Origin: Pinibacter aurantiacus
Lineage (GTDB): Bacteria > Bacteroidota > Bacteroidia > Chitinophagales > Chitinophagaceae
NCBI RefSeq assembly: GCF_019130065.1
Contig: NZ_JAHSPG010000003.1
Location: forward strand, 558,001-622,000
Direction of reading: 5' to 3'
Length of the DNA stretch: 64,000 bases
In this document: positions 61,106 through 64,000 of the stretch, one piece after another
Layout: each line of letters opens with the position of its first letter
How positions within the stretch are numbered: position 1 is the stretch's first letter
Notes under the pieces: generated by a model
The model's database searches: none
What the model was told of the DNA's origin: nothing
What the model saw: the letters and a program-made list of their open reading frames with translations, nothing else
Position numbers and translations under genes: made by a program

Positions 61106-62160
61106 TTTTTCCTTATTACATCAGCAAATTGTTTGTTGCTATACTTCTCACTTTGTTCAACAACGCTGCGCAACCATTGCATGTACATTTTATCTGGCAT
61201 TTCACGGTAACCGATATTATATATCTGCGTATATAATTGTTCCATCTCTTTGAACGATGCACTGGATGTATTGATTTTATTAAATTTTTCTTTTTGATAC
61301 ATGCGCTTGCCGGTTTCTGCTTTTAATAGTAAGGCCTGCACATTATTTGAATGATATTTCAATACTAAATCGCAGCATTGCATAATAAATCCATCATCAA
61401 AGTTATCTGTCTGCTGTTGATAGGCTTTTGCTAAATCCAAAATGCATAAGGCGATTGCTTGTTGATTACTTAATGTGTCCATGTAAATTCCTTGTTGCAC
61501 AGCTTTTACCGGTATATAGCCGGAAGCAGTTATCCATGCGTCAACAGGAAATTCTCCGCTAGTAAGCTCAGTATTATACCAACCAATTTTCCTGCACCTG
61601 TTTTTGATATACATGTGATTGGGGGCAAGCGCCAGCCAACAGTTCGCGTTTAACTCATCTGCCAGCATTTTATATAAATAAGGCAAGCTGTGGCAATTGC
61701 CTTTATGTGTAAGCAGTAATTTGGTTACAAACATATTGCTCCAATTTTCCCTGCCGAAAAAATCATTAAAATCATACGTGTAAGGCTGGTGATAATATTT
61801 TTCTTCTGAAGGCCCAATAAATGTAATTGTATCTTTCAGCAGCTTGAATATGGAAAGATTATTGATCAAATCGGCAGAATCTTTTTCCTTATAATCAATC
61901 AAAGGATTGGCTCTTTGCCAAAGCTTTGCAATCTGTGTCAGACGATGTACTTCTGCATCGAACTTCTCATATTGCATTTTGTTATTGAAAAAACAATTCT
62001 CAGATAGAAATACAGCTTTTTTGAAGTTTCCATTATTTTTAAGCAATACCGAAAGAGAGTCAAGGCAAGCATTATAATTATTTTTTGTATTTAACAAAGG
62101 CTGAGTATAACAGAAATTGATGTACAGAAGTAGTGTTGACAGGGCGATAATTTTTTTCAT
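61102..62160 (-). CDS. Exported transglutaminase-like protein, last gene of the RHS cassette
   Basis: 352 aa. Signal peptide MKKIIALSTLLLYINFCYTQ. The middle carries THKGNCHSLPYLYKMLADEL with a candidate nucleophilic Cys, LALAPNHMYIKN with a candidate His, and GWYNTELTSG with a possible acidic partner: the Cys-His-Asp/Glu order of transglutaminase-like cysteine proteases. The last 110 residues are helical and TPR-like. It begins 4 bp after the preceding small gene stop, so it is in the same transcript as the RHS toxin gene. Whether it is enzyme, accessory or immunity protein is unknown. Confidence 0.7.
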   Translation of the reverse strand: MKKIIALSTLLLYINFCYTQPLLNTKNNYNACLDSLSVLLKNNGNFKKAVFLSENCFFNNKMQYEKFDAEVHRLTQIAKLWQRANPLIDYKEKDSADLINNLSIFKLLKDTITFIGPSEEKYYHQPYTYDFNDFFGRENWSNMFVTKLLLTHKGNCHSLPYLYKMLADELNANCWLALAPNHMYIKNRCRKIGWYNTELTSGEFPVDAWITASGYIPVKAVQQGIYMDTLSNQQAIALCILDLAKAYQQQTDNFDDGFIMQCCDLVLKYHSNNVQALLLKAETGKRMYQKEKFNKINTSSASFKEMEQLYTQIYNIGYREMPDKMYMQWLRSVVEQSEKYSNKQFADVIRKN

Positions 62161-62163
62161 CAG

Positions 62164-62418
62164 TTATTCTATGTACTTACTTAAGACTTTCAATAAAGCA
62201 GTTTTCAGATCATTTTCATCTGCTCTAAGCATATCCCTTTTTTTTGTAGGAAACGAAACAAAAACAGTATAACTATTTTCACCACGTTCGCCATCAAATT
62301 TTATTACTGCAACATCTCCATTCTCTTTTACTTTTTCAAAGCAACCAATTATTTCTTCGAGGGAATAATCAGGTTTGTTTATTATTTCTTTTATATAATC
62401 CATATTATTATTTAACAT
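62164..62418 (-). CDS. 84-aa acidic protein in immunity position
   Basis: Starts MLNNNMDYIKEIINKPDYSL; the second Met (62403) is an equally good start. It continues EEIIGCFEKVKENGDVAVIK and ends LKVLSKYIE. Small, acidic, cytoplasmic, no family recognised. It lies 15 bp after the 152-aa gene and 4 bp before the 61102-62160 gene, in one minus-strand operon headed by the RHS protein. Such small acidic proteins downstream of toxin genes are often immunity proteins (inference). Codon use is AT-rich relative to the rest of the window. Confidence 0.65.
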   Translation of the reverse strand: MLNNNMDYIKEIINKPDYSLEEIIGCFEKVKENGDVAVIKFDGERGENSYTVFVSFPTKKRDMLRADENDLKTALLKVLSKYIE

Positions 62419-62433
62419 GATAAACTCAAAAAA

Positions 62434-62892
62434 TCATAAAGTCTGCTCGACAACAAGCTGTCCCATACAAACAATTCTAATCTTTTTGTCTTCAAATACT
62501 AACCTTTCAAAAAAATCGGGCAAGTCTATTGAACGAACAATGCGGAAAGCGACCTTGTCAACTACTAAGACTTCCAATTCCGTACACACAAAAATCTGTT
62601 CTTCCCAGATTTTTGTATCATAAAAATTGTAAAAAAGACTTAAATCCAAAAGGAGTTTATTTTGTTCAAAATCTATAATTACAAAATGTTGGTCTACCCC
62701 TACAGCACAAATGCTATCTGCAATTTTTGTGATTACAGGCTCTATTAAATCGCTTTGCCATGAAAATTTATAACTTCTGTTACTCAGTGATACAATTCCA
62801 AATTTTCTATTGCCGTTTTTATTAGTAAAAAGCACTGTAATTTGTTGAGTCAAAAATTCTGTTTCAGATATCTCTTTAAAGACTACTTCCAT
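62434..62892 (-). CDS. 152-aa protein directly after the RHS toxin gene, probable immunity protein
   Basis: Starts MEVVFKEISETEFLTQQITV, with a strand-rich body (RKFGIVSLSNRSYKFSW, DQHFVIIDFEQNKLLLDLS, QIFVCTELEVLVVDK), no signal peptide or membrane segment. The predicted beta-rich fold is like propeller or SUKH-like immunity proteins, but no family was recognised. It begins 4 bp after the stop of the RHS gene, the usual site for a cognate cytoplasmic immunity gene. The DNA is AT-rich, consistent with transfer. Confidence 0.7.
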   Translation of the reverse strand: MEVVFKEISETEFLTQQITVLFTNKNGNRKFGIVSLSNRSYKFSWQSDLIEPVITKIADSICAVGVDQHFVIIDFEQNKLLLDLSLFYNFYDTKIWEEQIFVCTELEVLVVDKVAFRIVRSIDLPDFFERLVFEDKKIRIVCMGQLVVEQTL

Positions 62893-62895
62893 AAA

Positions 62896-63999
62896 TTAAT
62901 ATATTTTAGGAATCAGTGTAGTGATCTTGGGAATCAAATTCATATTTCCACCTTCATAAAAAAATCCAACCCCCACACTTCCCTTATCACCTATGTTAAC
63001 GCTTTTCATTATTGTTGTGCCGTACTCAGTTGCCTTTGTTGAGACAATTGTACCACTCTTAATCGCTTGATTAAAAACGGCGATCAATTCTTCTTGCGTA
63101 GTTATTCCCAATTGGGTCAAGTCGTTCAAGTTCTGAACAGAACGAGCTATATTTTTAGCATCTCCAGTCACAACCTTTCCAAAAAAATAGTCAAATTTAC
63201 TAGGGTTAACCGAAAATAGCTGCCTCCCATATCCCCCGTACATATTCATCCCTCCCGCAGCATACTCCCGCCTTGCTTCCATCGTTCCATACCCAATCGT
63301 CCTAAATGTCTTGTCCCAAAAACCTTCGCCGTAATGATAATTAGGATCGCTATGCCATGCTCTATACGCTTCGGTACGGTTGCCATACTCCGAGCCGTGT
63401 TGCGCATTCCAGTTTGTAAAGTTAGATTCATCATAACCAAAATCATTGGCACTATAGCCCATAAAAACTACGCCCGGAGCAGCGCCATTTATACTGGCAT
63501 TTTCTATTCTTGAGCCTGGCGCCAAATAGCTATCATACCCCGCAGCCTTTGCCTGTTCTTCTGATTTTACGTTTTCATCCCAGCTCCAGTTTGTGCCGCC
63601 CGTCGTATTTATCTTCCCCACCCAATCAGTTGCCGCCATTCCCGTTGGGTCTATAAGATTTATCGGATTATTCACACAAAAATTATATGGACTATACTGC
63701 GCAAACTTATCTGCCAAAGGGTCCACACTATACCAACGACTACTCGAGGTGTTGTCAGAGTATTTTTCATAAACCTGTTTTTCATCCAGCAGCTTTACTA
63801 CTTTTTTGGTACGAGTGTTGTACAATACAGATCCAATTCGTTGTATCGTATCCGTATCAAACACTTCTTCATAGCGGCCGCGGGACAAGGTAATTATCTT
63901 TCCTTTTTTGCCAATGCTTTTAAACGGGTTTGTGTTCTGCGCTTTCGCCGCAGCCGCCAGCACCAACAATAGCAAACATAAAAGTTGTACTTTTTTCAT
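62896..63999 (-). CDS. Compact secreted RHS-core polymorphic toxin
   Basis: 367 aa. Sec signal peptide KKVQLLCLLLLVLAAAAKAQ, then a short linker (FKSIGKKGKIITLSRGRYEE), then the RHS-associated core (about residues 88-118, RWYSVDPLADKFAQYSPYNF and NPINLIDPTGM). No YD repeats or long shell region are present. The variable C-terminus (about 120-367) ends with NPSKFDYFFGKVVTG, NLNDLTQLGITTQEEL and MNLIPKITTLIPKIY, which resembles a small toxin tip domain that I recall from filamentous haemagglutinin and CDI-type proteins (KFDYxFG type); activity unknown. It heads an operon with two possible immunity genes. The start is within one base of the window end, but the signal peptide supports it. Confidence 0.8.
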   Translation of the reverse strand: MKKVQLLCLLLLVLAAAAKAQNTNPFKSIGKKGKIITLSRGRYEEVFDTDTIQRIGSVLYNTRTKKVVKLLDEKQVYEKYSDNTSSSRWYSVDPLADKFAQYSPYNFCVNNPINLIDPTGMAATDWVGKINTTGGTNWSWDENVKSEEQAKAAGYDSYLAPGSRIENASINGAAPGVVFMGYSANDFGYDESNFTNWNAQHGSEYGNRTEAYRAWHSDPNYHYGEGFWDKTFRTIGYGTMEARREYAAGGMNMYGGYGRQLFSVNPSKFDYFFGKVVTGDAKNIARSVQNLNDLTQLGITTQEELIAVFNQAIKSGTIVSTKATEYGTTIMKSVNIGDKGSVGVGFFYEGGNMNLIPKITTLIPKIY

Positions 64000-64000
64000 A

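Overview
The window is chromosomal DNA of a Bacteroidota bacterium, most likely of the family Chitinophagaceae (inference). The evidence is a fused MurF-Alr protein, the gliding transporter pair GldF/GldG, a giant PKD-repeat protein ending in a type IX secretion sorting domain, a HmuY/TonB receptor/DUF6607 haem or iron operon, a DUF3078 protein, many SpII lipoproteins, and promoters of the Bacteroidota form TTTG (-33) plus TAnnTTTG (-7). Shine-Dalgarno sequences are scarce, and several genes start at TTG or GTG. No rRNA, tRNA, CRISPR array or insertion sequence was seen.

Layout. 0-9 kb (minus strand): the 5' end of a trehalose synthase gene (treY), a small MscS channel, a TlpA-type thioredoxin lipoprotein, gatB, a double-PDZ protein, a two-gene module of unknown function and alaS. 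9-18 kb: an M23 peptidase and a MerR regulator on plus, then a minus-strand block with a second MscS channel, an exported protein, an LpxH-like hydrolase, a gamma-glutamylcyclotransferase, a LUD-domain protein, ftsH and rsfS. 18-29 kb: a biotin ligase, a prolyl oligopeptidase-family (DPP IV-like) peptidase, two orphan antitoxin-like small genes, an MsbA-like exporter, rbfA, a LolC/E-like permease, the N-terminal half of transketolase, a WecA/TagO-like glycosyl-1-phosphate transferase, frr and mscL. 29-45 kb: a DUF3078 barrel protein, scpA, two pirins, gldF-gldG, terC, murF-alr, the PKD adhesin and lspA. 45-61 kb: cell-surface genes (lipoproteins, a secreted GH2 beta-galactosidase beside a lipoprotein mutarotase, an OmpA-family protein, the hmuY operon, a YcxB-like protein and a beta-barrel). 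61-64 kb: an AT-rich cassette with a compact secreted RHS-type polymorphic toxin, two small genes in immunity position and a transglutaminase-like protein.

The most unusual feature is between the genes. About twenty intergenic gaps hold long inverted repeats whose arms are short tandem arrays of 7-8 bp words such as TTGAGAG, TTTGAAAA, GAATAACT, ATTAATA, TTGTTAG and TTCCTAA. The two arms of a locus share the same word. Many arms begin at, or supply, the stop codon of the adjacent gene. Read into the element from either side, the entering strand carries stop triplets, and the unit length is not a multiple of three, so three units close all frames. Several other palindrome families are interspersed: GGGGCGAAT (4 copies), GTAGAGACGC (3 copies), GGCTTCGACAAGC (2 copies) and a nested 280-bp palindrome. 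One copy lies inside the signal-peptide coding region of the beta-galactosidase, and two appear to carry the -33 box of a promoter.

Gene starts were chosen from signal peptides, promoter position and family length. All family assignments are from memory of motifs and were not checked by search.
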